A stretch of DNA of 64,000 bases from Robiginitalea aurantiaca (GTDB lineage: Bacteria; Bacteroidota; Bacteroidia; Flavobacteriales; Flavobacteriaceae). A program made the translations under genes and the position numbers. Positions within the stretch are counted from its first letter, which is position 1. Each line of letters opens with the position of its first letter. Shown here in pieces: positions 17,628-26,728 of the stretch. The stretch spans positions 372,001 to 436,000 of the forward strand of contig NZ_JAUDUY010000003.1 in assembly GCF_030380815.1 (NCBI RefSeq). The letters are read 5' to 3'. Under the pieces are notes generated by a model. That model was given only the letters and a program-made list of their open reading frames with translations, made no database searches and had not been told where the DNA came from.

Positions 17628-18914
17628 TTACCCATTCCAGGCCGATTCCATTTTGGATCGGATTTCATCCAGGCATAGATTCCCCAGACTCCCCTGATGA
17701 CTGTGATTTAGGCTTTTATCGGGCTCATAAGTGCCCTCTTCAATCTGCGCTGCCATTTTGCGATAGGCCTCCCTGAAGGAAATGCCCTGTTGAACCATCG
17801 CATCCATGGTATCTACGCTGAACAAATAATCGTATTTGGGGTCAGAAAGAATATTTGAATTCACCTGGATTCTCCCCAAACTGCTTATAGTGATTTCAAG
17901 ACAGGATTTTAAATCTTCAACAGCGGGAAGGATCAGGGGTTTGGTCATTTGGAGGTCCCTATGATATCCACTGGGAAGATTAGTCGTCAGCAAACTCAAT
18001 TGATTTGGCAGGCCCTGAATGATATTGCATTTTGCCCTTACGAGTTCAAAGAGGTCCGGGTTCTTTTTATGCGGCATAATACTACTTCCGGTAGTGAGCT
18101 CCTGCGGAAAGGAAACAAACCCGAAATTCTGATTCATGTACAGGCAAATGTCCATAGCTAGTTTCCCTAGAGTACCCGCTATGGAAGCCATAGCCATGGC
18201 TGAAAGCCTTTCTACTTTCCCCCGGCCCATCTGGGCGGCTACCACGTTATACTTCTGAGTTGCGAACCCCATTTGCGCAGTTGTAAAATCCCGATCGATG
18301 GGAAAAGAGCTTCCGTATCCGGCAGCGCTTCCCAGGGGATTCTGATCTGCGACCCTGTAGGCTGCCCGGAGCATGTAGACATCGTCGATAAGGCTTTCGG
18401 CATAGGCGGAGAACCAAAGGCCAAAAGAGGAAGGCATGGCGACCTGCAGATGGGTATATCCGGGAAGCAGGACGTCTTTATGTTGGTCAGCAAGTCGCAG
18501 GAGCAGGTCGAAAAGCGCCTTTACTTGCCCGTGAAAACCCGAAAGAGCATCTTTGAGGTATAGCTGAAGCGCCACGAGGACCTGATCGTTTCTGGAGCGT
18601 GCGGTATGTATTTTCTTTCCCGCTTCTCCCAGGCGCTCCGTGAGTTCGAATTCTATTTTGGAGTGCATGTCCTCAAAGGGTGGATCAATGGAAAACTCCC
18701 CGTTCCGCACTTCCTCCAGCATAAGGTCCAGAGCTGAGGTTAGGGATTCGGTTTCTGCCTTAGAAAGGATTCCGATCCGGCCCAGCATATTGGCATGGGC
18801 TCTTGAAGCCTTCAAGTCATAAGTTACAAGCACCTGATCGAGTTCCCTGTCGTTACCGACCGTGAAGTGATCCATTTGCTCGTCCGGAGTACCGCCTTTA
18901 TCCCAAAGTTTCAT
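17628..18914 (-). CDS. argH: Argininosuccinate lyase
   Basis: 428 residues of the fumarase/aspartase superfamily; last step to arginine, releasing fumarate. The signature GSSIMPHKKNPD carries the catalytic Ser loop, and HTARSRNDQV and TGYTHLQ-like GYTHLQVAMP complete the active site. It has the arginine operon direction but is separated from argE by 226 bases that hold a hairpin, so it may have its own promoter or be attenuated. Slightly shorter than the E. coli enzyme (457), as usual in Bacteroidota. Confidence 0.94.
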   Translation of the reverse strand: MKLWDKGGTPDEQMDHFTVGNDRELDQVLVTYDLKASRAHANMLGRIGILSKAETESLTSALDLMLEEVRNGEFSIDPPFEDMHSKIEFELTERLGEAGKKIHTARSRNDQVLVALQLYLKDALSGFHGQVKALFDLLLRLADQHKDVLLPGYTHLQVAMPSSFGLWFSAYAESLIDDVYMLRAAYRVADQNPLGSAAGYGSSFPIDRDFTTAQMGFATQKYNVVAAQMGRGKVERLSAMAMASIAGTLGKLAMDICLYMNQNFGFVSFPQELTTGSSIMPHKKNPDLFELVRAKCNIIQGLPNQLSLLTTNLPSGYHRDLQMTKPLILPAVEDLKSCLEITISSLGRIQVNSNILSDPKYDYLFSVDTMDAMVQQGISFREAYRKMAAQIEEGTYEPDKSLNHSHQGSLGNLCLDEIRSKMESAWNG

Positions 18915-19010
18915 AAGCTTTTTTTTTAGTGACTATTTTTTTCCTTTTGAACCCTAACGACTGAAGCCATAATTTCGTGAACCCGGGCTGCTTTTGAGAA
19001 CTTTATTTTA

Positions 19011-19028
19011 AGGGGGAAAAAGCCCCCT
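19011..19028. terminator. Hairpin in the argE-argH gap
   Basis: AGGGGG and CCCCCT form a 6-bp stem with a 6-base loop; on the minus strand it reads through CTTTTT in the loop and is followed by an A/T-rich stretch without a clean U tract. A perfect 13-base palindrome, CCTGGATTCCAGG, lies at 19094-19106. The gap (18915-19140) has no coding signal. These elements could reduce read-through from argE into argH. Confidence 0.35.
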
Positions 19029-19140
19029 GTATCCCCCAGGTTTAATATCGTCTTCATCCCTGCAAAACCCTATCACCTTCCCAAAGTAATACGCCTGGAT
19101 TCCAGGGAGGTACTGCCAGGTACTCCCCACACCCGCGAAG

Positions 19141-20223
19141 TTACCCAAATCTTTCAGGTTGCAGGAATCCCTTTAGCATTGCGACGTATATGGCAATGCC
19201 TTCCTCAACCTCTTGAACCATGATGAACTCATCCGCTGAATGGGAACGCTGGCTCTTCCCAGGCCCCATTTTCAGGGAAGGACAACTGAGCGCAGCCTGG
19301 TCCGAAAGCGTAGGGGACCCATAGGTTTTTCGGCCCAAACCAATCCCGCTGATCACCAGGGGATGTTCCGGATCTATGGAAGAGGAATTCAGGCGCAGCG
19401 ACCGCGCACGGAGCTTACAAGGAGCCTCCTTTTCCAGGATTTCGGCAATTTCACCATTGCTGTAGCGATCATTTACGCGTACATCCAATACGATTTCCAC
19501 CTGTGCGGGAACCGCATTGTGCTGTTTTCCTCCTTTAATTTGGGTGACGGTCAATTTGACTTCTCCAAGTGTTTCTGAGACCCTTGGGAACCGGTAATTT
19601 CGGAACCAATCGAGTACGGGAATGGCATTGTAAATGGCATTATCTGGATTGGGATGGGCGGCATGAGAAGGTGTACCTGTGATTGTGCCGTCAAATACGA
19701 CAAGCCCTTTTTCGGCAATTGCCAGATTCATTTCTGTGGGCTCCCCAACGATCGCCACATCGATCGCAGGCAACGAATCCAGGATTCCCCTTAAGCTGTT
19801 TGGTCCTGAATTTTCTTCTTCCGCCGAGGCAACCATGAGAAGATTATGGGATAGGTCCTTTGCCTGATGCCAATAGACAAAAGAGGCCAGAAGGGATACC
19901 AGACACCCACCGGCATCATTGCTGCCCAGGCCGTAAAGTTTTCCATCCTCGAGGGTGGCCTTAAACGGATCGCGGGTGTATCCCTTGTTTGGACGCACCG
20001 TATCGTGGTGGGAGTTCAGCAGTAGTGTGGGTTTATCTTCTGAAAACCAGGCATTCCTCGCAATGATGTTATTTCCAATTTGTTCACACCCAATATCATG
20101 GGATTCCAGCCATTGGCGTATTAAATTGGCCGTTGCAGATTCCTCACCGGAAAAGGAGGGGGTTTCTATCAATTGCTGCAGAAGCGCAAGCGCCTCACGG
20201 GTAAGCTTTTCGAGAGAATTCAT
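19141..20223 (-). CDS. argE: Acylornithine/acylcitrulline deacylase, M20 family
   Basis: 360-residue M20 metallopeptidase that removes the N-acyl group in the arginine pathway. Metal ligands are visible at NSHHDTV (residues about 71-77), GSNDAGG and the catalytic Glu pair SAEEEN; a dimerisation insert follows and the final His is in KMGPGKSQRSHSADEF. In Bacteroidota the substrate is N-acylcitrulline because the transcarbamylase acts on acylornithine; this is known for the pathway and inferred here. Its ATG overlaps the argB stop as ATGA. Confidence 0.9.
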   Translation of the reverse strand: MNSLEKLTREALALLQQLIETPSFSGEESATANLIRQWLESHDIGCEQIGNNIIARNAWFSEDKPTLLLNSHHDTVRPNKGYTRDPFKATLEDGKLYGLGSNDAGGCLVSLLASFVYWHQAKDLSHNLLMVASAEEENSGPNSLRGILDSLPAIDVAIVGEPTEMNLAIAEKGLVVFDGTITGTPSHAAHPNPDNAIYNAIPVLDWFRNYRFPRVSETLGEVKLTVTQIKGGKQHNAVPAQVEIVLDVRVNDRYSNGEIAEILEKEAPCKLRARSLRLNSSSIDPEHPLVISGIGLGRKTYGSPTLSDQAALSCPSLKMGPGKSQRSHSADEFIMVQEVEEGIAIYVAMLKGFLQPERFG

Positions 20224-20999
20224 AATATGATTTGAGTGAATTTAGGGGCATTTCCGCTCAGAAGACCCACCGAACCGATACATACCTGGCCGACCCCTTC
20301 CTCCAAAGCTTTAAAGCTATTAAACAATTTAGGAATCATTCCTGTGGCAATATCCCCGGATTTCCGCAGGGCTTCGAAAGCATACCTGTCGATTTCAGAA
20401 ATCACACTTTCGGGGTCATTTACGTCTCGTAAAACACCTTCCTTCTCAAAACAGTAAATCAATTTTGTGCTGTAGGATGCACTCAGTGCAATGGCGAGTG
20501 AAGCGGCAATGGAGTCCGCATTCGTATTGAGCAGTTGCCCGTTCCCATCATGCGTCAGGGCGCAAAAAACAGGAGTGAATCCGGCATCCAATAATCGGAT
20601 TAACGCCGTTGTCTGAACGCGCTCCACATCCCCTACAAACCCAAAATCGATCTCAGATACCGGTCTTTTCCGGGCCCGTATCAGATCGGCATCCGCGCCG
20701 CTTAGGCCGAGGGCGTTGCAGCCCTGACCCTGCAGCCCGGATACCAACTTTTTGTTCGCCCAACCGGCATACACCATGGTGACCACTTCGAGACTCCGGA
20801 CATCTGTTATTCTTCGCCCATCCACCATTTTGGGGGTTATGCCCAATTCCCTGCTGAGTTTACTTGCGCGTTGTCCCCCGCCGTGAATCAGGATCTTACG
20901 CCCTTTCAATTCAGAAAAAGAGGTATAAAACGATTCCAGAAGAATTTGATCCTCCAGAAAGGCTCCTCCGATTTTTACAATAGTTATTTCCTGATTCAC
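20220..20999 (-). CDS. argB: Acylglutamate kinase
   Basis: 259-residue amino-acid kinase phosphorylating N-acylglutamate. The phosphate loop KIGGAFLED (about 9-17), LIHGGGQRASKL (37-48), the Asn/Asp substrate region NTNADSIAASLA and GMIPKLFNS near the C-terminus are all present. In Bacteroidota the acyl group may be succinyl rather than acetyl. It lies 13 bases after argF' and overlaps argE. Confidence 0.93.
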   Translation of the reverse strand: MNQEITIVKIGGAFLEDQILLESFYTSFSELKGRKILIHGGGQRASKLSRELGITPKMVDGRRITDVRSLEVVTMVYAGWANKKLVSGLQGQGCNALGLSGADADLIRARKRPVSEIDFGFVGDVERVQTTALIRLLDAGFTPVFCALTHDGNGQLLNTNADSIAASLAIALSASYSTKLIYCFEKEGVLRDVNDPESVISEIDRYAFEALRKSGDIATGMIPKLFNSFKALEEGVGQVCIGSVGLLSGNAPKFTQIIL

Positions 21000-21012
21000 G
21001 AGTTTATGTTTC

Positions 21013-21951
21013 TTATGATTTTCCCAATACGTGCATCATCGCAAGCTGGGCAGCGACCGTACGGTTAGCTGCCTGTCTGAGAACAAGGGACTGATGTCCG
21101 TCCAGAACCTCATCGGCCACGACGACATTCCGCCTGACCGGCAGGCAATGCATGAATTGCGCTTTACCGAGTTTTTCGGATGTCATCATCCAGGTGGAAT
21201 CCCGGAGAAGTACTTCGCCGTAGCGGGTGACACTGCTCCAGTTTTTTACATAGACAAAGTCAGCCTCTTCGAGTGCCTGGCGCTGGTCGTAGACAGGAGT
21301 GTAGGCTCCTGTAATATCGACATCGAGTTCATATCCGGGCGGGTGCGTGACTACCAAATCCACGGGCATTCGCCTCATTATCTTAACAAAGGAATTCGGT
21401 ACCGCCTGGGGTAGTGCTTTTGGATGTGGAGCCCAGGACAAGACTACTTTTGGTCTGTTCTTTTTTGTCGCGCCGGAGATTGTCAGGGCGTCGGCCAACG
21501 CCTGTAATGGATGCCCCGTAGCACTCTCCATATTGATTACCGGAATCCCTGAATGGGCGGCAAATCCGTTTAGAATACCTTCTGCCTTATCAGTTTCCCG
21601 ATCCTTGAGACCGGCAAAAGCCCGTACTCCTATCAGGTCTGCATACACGCCCACAACGGCGGCAGCCTCCCTGATGTGCTCTGCAGCCCCATGCTCCATT
21701 ACCGTTCCATCTGTCAATTCCAGATTCCAGCCTTCTGAACCAAAATTCATCACAATAACCTCGAGCCCCAGAAGATGGGCAGCTTTTTGTGTGCTGAGCC
21801 TGGTCCGCAGACTGTTGTTAAAAAAAAGCAGACAGAGGGTTTTGCCATTCCCGAGGGATCTGAGGTCTTTGGGGTTTTCTGTGAGTTCCTTCCCTTTTGC
21901 AATCCATTCCGGGAGGGACCCGATGTCCTCGGTGCTTAAGAAATGCTTCAT
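21013..21951 (-). CDS. argF': N-acylornithine carbamoyltransferase (ArgF' type, probably N-succinylornithine)
   Basis: 312 residues of the transcarbamylase superfamily; carbamoyl phosphate plus N-acylornithine gives N-acylcitrulline. The carbamoyl-phosphate motif reads FFNNSLRTRLS (about 47-57) instead of the STRTR of ordinary OTCases, and the C-terminal HCLPVRRNVVVADEV is the form of AOTCase/SOTCase. At GTVMEHGAAEHI the residue that is Glu92 in Xanthomonas AOTCase appears to be Ala; from memory, Pro or Ala there favours succinylornithine. Co-translated with argD (4-base overlap). Confidence 0.88.
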   Translation of the reverse strand: MKHFLSTEDIGSLPEWIAKGKELTENPKDLRSLGNGKTLCLLFFNNSLRTRLSTQKAAHLLGLEVIVMNFGSEGWNLELTDGTVMEHGAAEHIREAAAVVGVYADLIGVRAFAGLKDRETDKAEGILNGFAAHSGIPVINMESATGHPLQALADALTISGATKKNRPKVVLSWAPHPKALPQAVPNSFVKIMRRMPVDLVVTHPPGYELDVDITGAYTPVYDQRQALEEADFVYVKNWSSVTRYGEVLLRDSTWMMTSEKLGKAQFMHCLPVRRNVVVADEVLDGHQSLVLRQAANRTVAAQLAMMHVLGKS

Positions 21952-23075
21952 TGGAGTTCAGTTTTGAGGGCTTTGAAAAACAGGTCTAATTCATCGGCGC
22001 CAATATTGAGGGCCGGAAGGATGCGAAGCAAATTCTTGTTTTTAGAACTGCCGGTTAAAATGCGATGTTCGTACAGCAACTTTTTTCGAAGGTCAGCGAC
22101 CTCGAATTCCATTTCAAAACCAAGCATCAGCCCTTTACCCTTAATTTGGCGTATGTATGGAACGGCTGAAAGTTCCATGCGGAAGTATCGTTCCAGTTCC
22201 GGTATTTTGGAGATGAGTTTCTCATTTTCCAAAACGTCCAGAACCGTTAGCGCGGCGACACATGCCAGGTGGTTGCCTCCAAAAGTAGTCCCCAACATAC
22301 CGCTCTGGGCTGAGATATCAGGGTGAATGAGGATACCTCCAACCGGAAATCCGTTCCCCATCCCTTTTGCCATACTGATGATACCAGGGGTAGCTGTACT
22401 GTGCTGAAAAGCAAAGAATTTCCCTGTCCTTCCGAATCCGCTCTGTACTTCATCTGCAATGAACACGGCCCCATAACGCTTGCAGAGCATCGCCACGGAC
22501 TCCATAAAGGCATTATCAGCCATCCCGAGACCACCCACGCCCTGAATGGGCTCCAGGATGACTGCGCAAACGTCTTCTTCGGACAATGCATTTTCAAGGG
22601 CTGTAAGGTCATTCAGCGGGACAAACGCAACCTCGTGACCCGCATTGAGTTTTGAAATAATCGATGGGTTATCCGTAGCGGCTACGGCAGCTGAAGTACG
22701 ACCGTGAAAACTATTCTTAAAGGCTATAACCTTTGATTTCCCCGTGTGAAAGGATGCTAATTTTAAGGCGTTTTCATTTGCTTCAGCGCCTGAATTACAT
22801 AGAAACAACTGGTAGGTGTCCAATCCGGAGGCCGCTCCTAGGGCAGCGCATAGCTTCTCCTGCAGGGGGATTTGGACGGAATTGCTGTAATAGGCAATCC
22901 GATGGAGCTGTTCGGAAAGGTTTTTTACAAATTCAGGGTGAGAATGGCCAATGGAAATGACCGCGTGGCCGCCATATAAATCCAGGAATCGCTCTCCGTT
23001 CTGGTCCGTAATCCAGCAACCCCGGGCAGAGACCGGCGTGATATCAAATCTGGGATATACGTCAAAGAGTTCCAT
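21948..23075 (-). CDS. argD: Acylornithine aminotransferase
   Basis: 375-residue class III PLP-dependent aminotransferase. CNSGAEANENALKLA (about 96-110), FKNSFHGRTSAAVAAT, the FIADEVQSGFGRTGKFFAF block with the PLP Asp, and the Schiff-base Lys in ISMAKGMGNGFPVG are plain. It makes N-acylornithine from the semialdehyde and glutamate. It starts 3 bases after proC and overlaps argF' by 4. Confidence 0.93.
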   Translation of the reverse strand: MELFDVYPRFDITPVSARGCWITDQNGERFLDLYGGHAVISIGHSHPEFVKNLSEQLHRIAYYSNSVQIPLQEKLCAALGAASGLDTYQLFLCNSGAEANENALKLASFHTGKSKVIAFKNSFHGRTSAAVAATDNPSIISKLNAGHEVAFVPLNDLTALENALSEEDVCAVILEPIQGVGGLGMADNAFMESVAMLCKRYGAVFIADEVQSGFGRTGKFFAFQHSTATPGIISMAKGMGNGFPVGGILIHPDISAQSGMLGTTFGGNHLACVAALTVLDVLENEKLISKIPELERYFRMELSAVPYIRQIKGKGLMLGFEMEFEVADLRKKLLYEHRILTGSSKNKNLLRILPALNIGADELDLFFKALKTELQ

Positions 23076-23078
23076 GCG

Positions 23079-23873
23079 CTATCCTTTTCGGATTTCTGAA
23101 ATTTTTTCAAAAGAGGTTATGATCCCCCGAATCAGGGAAGCACTCAAGCCCTGATGCTCCATTTCATTCAGCCCTTCAATAGTGCAGCCCATGGGCGTAG
23201 TCACCCGGTCGATTTCGGCTTCCGGGTGCCTGCCGGATTGTATCAGGAGTTCGGCCGCACCCCTGGAAGTATGCATGGCCAGCTCCTGAGCCTCTTCCGC
23301 ATCGAATCCCAGCTGAATAGCCCCTTGGGTGGTTGCCCGGATCAGGCGCATCCAAAAGGCAATTCCACTGGCACATATTACGGTGGCGGCCTGCATTCTG
23401 TCCTCTGGGATAATCATGGAATGCCCCATGCGGTTAAAAATCGCCTCGGCGAGTTCCAAACGCGTTTTACCGTGTTCGTTGCTGCACAAACAGGTCATGG
23501 AATGTGCTACCGAGATAGCTGTATTGGGCATCGCCCGAATAATGAACCGCTCCGGACCCGTAATGGCTTCAATTTCGCCGATTGAAAAGCCGGTAATTGT
23601 CGAGATAATGACGTGATTATCGCTGAAAAGATCTGCGACAGACTGAAGTACATCCGGGAAATCCCCGGGTTGTACCGCAAAGATGATAATGTCTGATTTG
23701 CTCACGGCCATGCGGTTGTCCGAACTGGTCACCACATTGCCATATGCCTCAAATTCCCGAAGGGCTTCCGGGTATCGCCGGGTCAGATACATTGTCGTAG
23801 CCGCCCCGCTGTTGAGAATGCCGGTTGCAATGGAGAGGCCAAGATTGCCGGCACCGATAATTGCTATTTTCAT
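23079..23873 (-). CDS. proC: Pyrroline-5-carboxylate reductase
   Basis: 264 residues. Rossmann motif IGAGNLGLSIATG at the start and the P5CR signature in the C-terminal half (AATVICASGIAFWMRLI and VTTPMGCTIEGLNEME). It makes proline from P5C. It lies inside the arginine operon (3 bases before argD, 18 after argC), an arrangement common in Flavobacteriia, where proline and arginine share glutamate; proA and proB are not in the window. Confidence 0.93.
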   Translation of the reverse strand: MKIAIIGAGNLGLSIATGILNSGAATTMYLTRRYPEALREFEAYGNVVTSSDNRMAVSKSDIIIFAVQPGDFPDVLQSVADLFSDNHVIISTITGFSIGEIEAITGPERFIIRAMPNTAISVAHSMTCLCSNEHGKTRLELAEAIFNRMGHSMIIPEDRMQAATVICASGIAFWMRLIRATTQGAIQLGFDAEEAQELAMHTSRGAAELLIQSGRHPEAEIDRVTTPMGCTIEGLNEMEHQGLSASLIRGIITSFEKISEIRKG

Positions 23874-23891
23874 CAGGATGTTTTTTTAGAT

Positions 23892-24866
23892 TTAGAAGCC
23901 TATAGCTTTTAGTTTTAGTCCGGTATCCCTGGGAATACCAAACATCAGATTCATGTTTTCAACTGCCTGTCCCGAAGCCCCTTTCAGGAGGTTATCCAGG
24001 ATTGAAGTGATCAGCAGCACCCCATTGTGTTTATGAAGGTGCAGGTGTGCTGAATTTGTATTGACCACCTGTTTGAGGTTTGGGACGGCCTCAGTGAGAA
24101 GGGTAAAGGGAGCTTCCCTGTAATAGGAGGCATACAGATCCCGGGCCTCTTGAATTGTGCCTTCATAGGCCACGTATGCCGTAGCAAAAATACCCCTGGG
24201 GAAATCGCCCCTGTGCGGAAGAAAGAAGAGCTCGGGAACGGGGGGTCCAAAACCATCCAGAGTTTCGCGGATTTCCGCAAGGTGTTGATGGATAAAGGGT
24301 TTATAGAGGGAAAAATTGTTATTCCGCCAGCTAAAATGGGAGGTCTCCGAAAGCCCGGCTCCGGCCCCGGTACTGCCCGTTACGGCGTTTATATGTACTG
24401 CCTGCGTAAGAAGTTGTTCCTGCGCCAGCGGAAGCAGCGCCAACTCAATGGCTGTTGCAAAACAACCCGGATTAGCAATATTCCGAGCCCTGGAGATGCG
24501 ATCTGCATTGCGTTCCGGAAGACCGTACACAAAAGCCTTTCCTTTAAAATCAGAAGTTTCAGACAACCGGAATTCATTGCTCAAATCAATGATCCGGGTT
24601 TCCGGATTAAATGACCATTCTTCCATGAATCGCCCTGAATTTCCATGTCCAAGGCAGAGGAATACGACATCCACATCGGGTTCAGGCCGATTGGTGTAGA
24701 CCAGTGTGGTCTGTCCGGTGAGATCCGGGAAGGTGGTGTGCAGGGATTCCCCGTTGCGGGTTCTGCTGAACACAAAATCCAGACGGACCTCCGTGTGGTT
24801 GAGCAACAGGCGAATGAGTTCACCTCCTGTATATCCTGAACCACCTATAATTCCAGCCCGTATCAT
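23892..24866 (-). CDS. argC: N-acyl-gamma-glutamyl-phosphate reductase
   Basis: 324 residues from the ATG at 24866, chosen because it overlaps the argG stop as ATGA and begins directly with the Rossmann motif GIIGGSGYTGGELIRLLL; an upstream in-frame codon would add 27 unlikely residues. The active-site Cys lies in ANPGCFATAIELALLP and the catalytic His region in LFFLPHRGDFPRGIFAT. It reduces the acylglutamyl phosphate made by ArgB to the semialdehyde. Confidence 0.93.
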   Translation of the reverse strand: MIRAGIIGGSGYTGGELIRLLLNHTEVRLDFVFSRTRNGESLHTTFPDLTGQTTLVYTNRPEPDVDVVFLCLGHGNSGRFMEEWSFNPETRIIDLSNEFRLSETSDFKGKAFVYGLPERNADRISRARNIANPGCFATAIELALLPLAQEQLLTQAVHINAVTGSTGAGAGLSETSHFSWRNNNFSLYKPFIHQHLAEIRETLDGFGPPVPELFFLPHRGDFPRGIFATAYVAYEGTIQEARDLYASYYREAPFTLLTEAVPNLKQVVNTNSAHLHLHKHNGVLLITSILDNLLKGASGQAVENMNLMFGIPRDTGLKLKAIGF

Positions 24867-26050
24867 TCCCCTGATTTTATTTGTGAAGCAATTTTCCCGG
24901 GGTTTGAAAGGATTTTGATAAATCCTTTGGCATCCCTGGCGGACCACCCCAGATTGAGCTCGCCGTAACTCCCGAAGGAAGCGTCCATCAGATCGTATTC
25001 AGATTCGATTCCTTCGAGTTCGAACCGATAGGGATGCAGTTTGACAAATACACGTCCGCTGACGTGTCTCTGGGCATCCTCGAGGAAGCACTCAATATTG
25101 CGCATGACTTCGTCCAGATACTGCCCTTCGTGAAGGAGCATCCCGTAAAAACTGCCCAGCTGTTCTTTCTGAAATTGCTGCCATTTGCTTAGGGTATGTT
25201 TTTCAAGCAAATGGTGAGATTTCAGGATAATTAAAGGGGCCGCAGCCTCAAAGCCGACGCGTCCCTTGATACCTATAATCGTATCCCCCACGTGGATGTC
25301 CCTTCCAATGGCAAAGGCTGAAGCCAGTTTATCCAGTTTCAGGATGTTGTTTACCGGAGTGTCTTTTTCTCCGTTAAGGGCAGTTAATTCTCCTTTGGTA
25401 AATTCCAGGGCCACGGATTCTGATTCGCGTTGTTCCAGGGGACTCGGATACGCCTGATCCGGCAGGGGTTTGCGGGATCCCAGGGTTTCCTCCCCTCCCA
25501 CAGAAGTCCCCCACAAACCTTTGTTGACGCTGTATTTGGCTTTTTCCCAGCTGTACGCGATACCTGCCTCCTGGAGGTATGCGATTTCCGCCTCCCGGGA
25601 GAGTTTGTTATCCCGGATGGGTGTAATGATTTCAACCTCCGGGGCCATTATCTGGAAAATGAGGTCGAAGCGGACCTGGTCATTCCCTGCACCTGTGCTT
25701 CCATGCGCGATATGGGTTGCACCAATAGTCCTTGCGTATTGGGCAATTTCCATGGCCTGCACAATCCGTTCGGCGCTAACGGATAGGGGGTAGGTATTGT
25801 TTCTCAGGACATTTCCGTAGATCAGGTATTTCACCACCCGATCGTAAAAGGATTGGACTGCATTTCTGGCGAGATAGGAGTGAGCGCCCAGTTCCAGGGC
25901 CTTTGCTTCGATATCTTCCAGTTCTTTTTTGTCAAAACCGCCTGTATTTACAGTTACGGCATGGACTTCATATCCTTCTTTGTGGGTGAGGTAATGCGCA
26001 CAGTAGGAAGTGTCGAGGCCCCCGCTGTAGGCCAGTACGAGTTTTTTCAT
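24863..26050 (-). CDS. argG: Argininosuccinate synthase
   Basis: 395 residues. The ATP PP-loop is AYSGGLDTSYC (residues 7-17), GSTGAGNDQVRFD contacts aspartate and citrulline, and YSVNKGLWGTSVGGE follows. It joins citrulline and aspartate. Second gene of the operon, overlapping the GNAT gene by 4 bases and argC by 4. The order GNAT-argG-argC-proC-argD-argF'-argB-argE-argH is recognisable across Bacteroidota. Confidence 0.95.
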   Translation of the reverse strand: MKKLVLAYSGGLDTSYCAHYLTHKEGYEVHAVTVNTGGFDKKELEDIEAKALELGAHSYLARNAVQSFYDRVVKYLIYGNVLRNNTYPLSVSAERIVQAMEIAQYARTIGATHIAHGSTGAGNDQVRFDLIFQIMAPEVEIITPIRDNKLSREAEIAYLQEAGIAYSWEKAKYSVNKGLWGTSVGGEETLGSRKPLPDQAYPSPLEQRESESVALEFTKGELTALNGEKDTPVNNILKLDKLASAFAIGRDIHVGDTIIGIKGRVGFEAAAPLIILKSHHLLEKHTLSKWQQFQKEQLGSFYGMLLHEGQYLDEVMRNIECFLEDAQRHVSGRVFVKLHPYRFELEGIESEYDLMDASFGSYGELNLGWSARDAKGFIKILSNPGKIASQIKSGE

Positions 26051-26664
26051 GGATTTTTCTTTTTTGAAAGGAGGCTCCGCCTGATCTGCTTCAGGCGTTC
26101 CATGGATTTTTTATCAAATCTCGATGGCGCTTCCTCCGGCGTTTGTTTTGGGTCGTATAACATCCCCGTGCAAAGGCACATATTGCGATTGGTTCGGGTT
26201 AGGATATCAAAATTTTTACACGTTTGGCATCCTTTCCAGAACTGGGGATCATCGGTGAGTTCGGAATAGGTAACCGGGCGATACCCGAGGTCCGAATTGA
26301 TTTTCATCACCGCCAGACCTGTGGTAATACCGAAAAGCTTGGCCTCAGGGAATTTCCTGCGGGAAAGCTCAAAAACGGCTTTTTTGATTTTCTTGGCCAG
26401 CCCCTGTTTCCGGTAATCGGGATGTACGATAAGTCCTGAATTCGCAACGTATTTCTGGTGACTCCAGACCTCTATATAACAGAAGCCTGCAAACCGGTCC
26501 CCGTCGATGGCGATTACAGCATTTCCATTTTTAAGGCGTTGGATGATATACTCTGGCGTCCGTTTTGCGATACCGGTTCCGCGAACCTTAGCCGATTCAG
26601 TGATGGTTTCTGAAATGACCGTTGCAAATTTTATATGTGATGCATCAGCAACTACGATTTTCAT
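26047..26664 (-). CDS. GNAT acyltransferase with C-terminal Cys cluster, candidate acylglutamate synthase
   Basis: 205 residues from the ATG at 26664 (a TTG two codons earlier is possible). A GNAT fold spans residues 1-150, with the acyl-CoA loop LIVHPDYRKQGLAKKI. The C-terminal part has CQTC followed by CLC, a likely zinc-binding set unusual for GNATs, then a basic tail. It is the first gene of the arginine operon and overlaps argG by 4 bases, and no argA or argJ is present, so it is the natural candidate for N-acetyl- or N-succinylglutamate synthase. This role is inferred from context. Confidence 0.8.
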   Translation of the reverse strand: MKIVVADASHIKFATVISETITESAKVRGTGIAKRTPEYIIQRLKNGNAVIAIDGDRFAGFCYIEVWSHQKYVANSGLIVHPDYRKQGLAKKIKKAVFELSRRKFPEAKLFGITTGLAVMKINSDLGYRPVTYSELTDDPQFWKGCQTCKNFDILTRTNRNMCLCTGMLYDPKQTPEEAPSRFDKKSMERLKQIRRSLLSKKKNP

Positions 26665-26728
26665 TGCCAATAAATTGATAAAAAGTGGGAAAAGAATTTA
26701 AAATACGATGCGGAACTGGACTCACCTA

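Noticed and set aside
21347-21967. Plus-strand frame of 206 codons opposite argF'
   Set aside because: It covers the catalytic region of argF' in the opposite direction and has Ser/Arg-rich composition typical of shadows.
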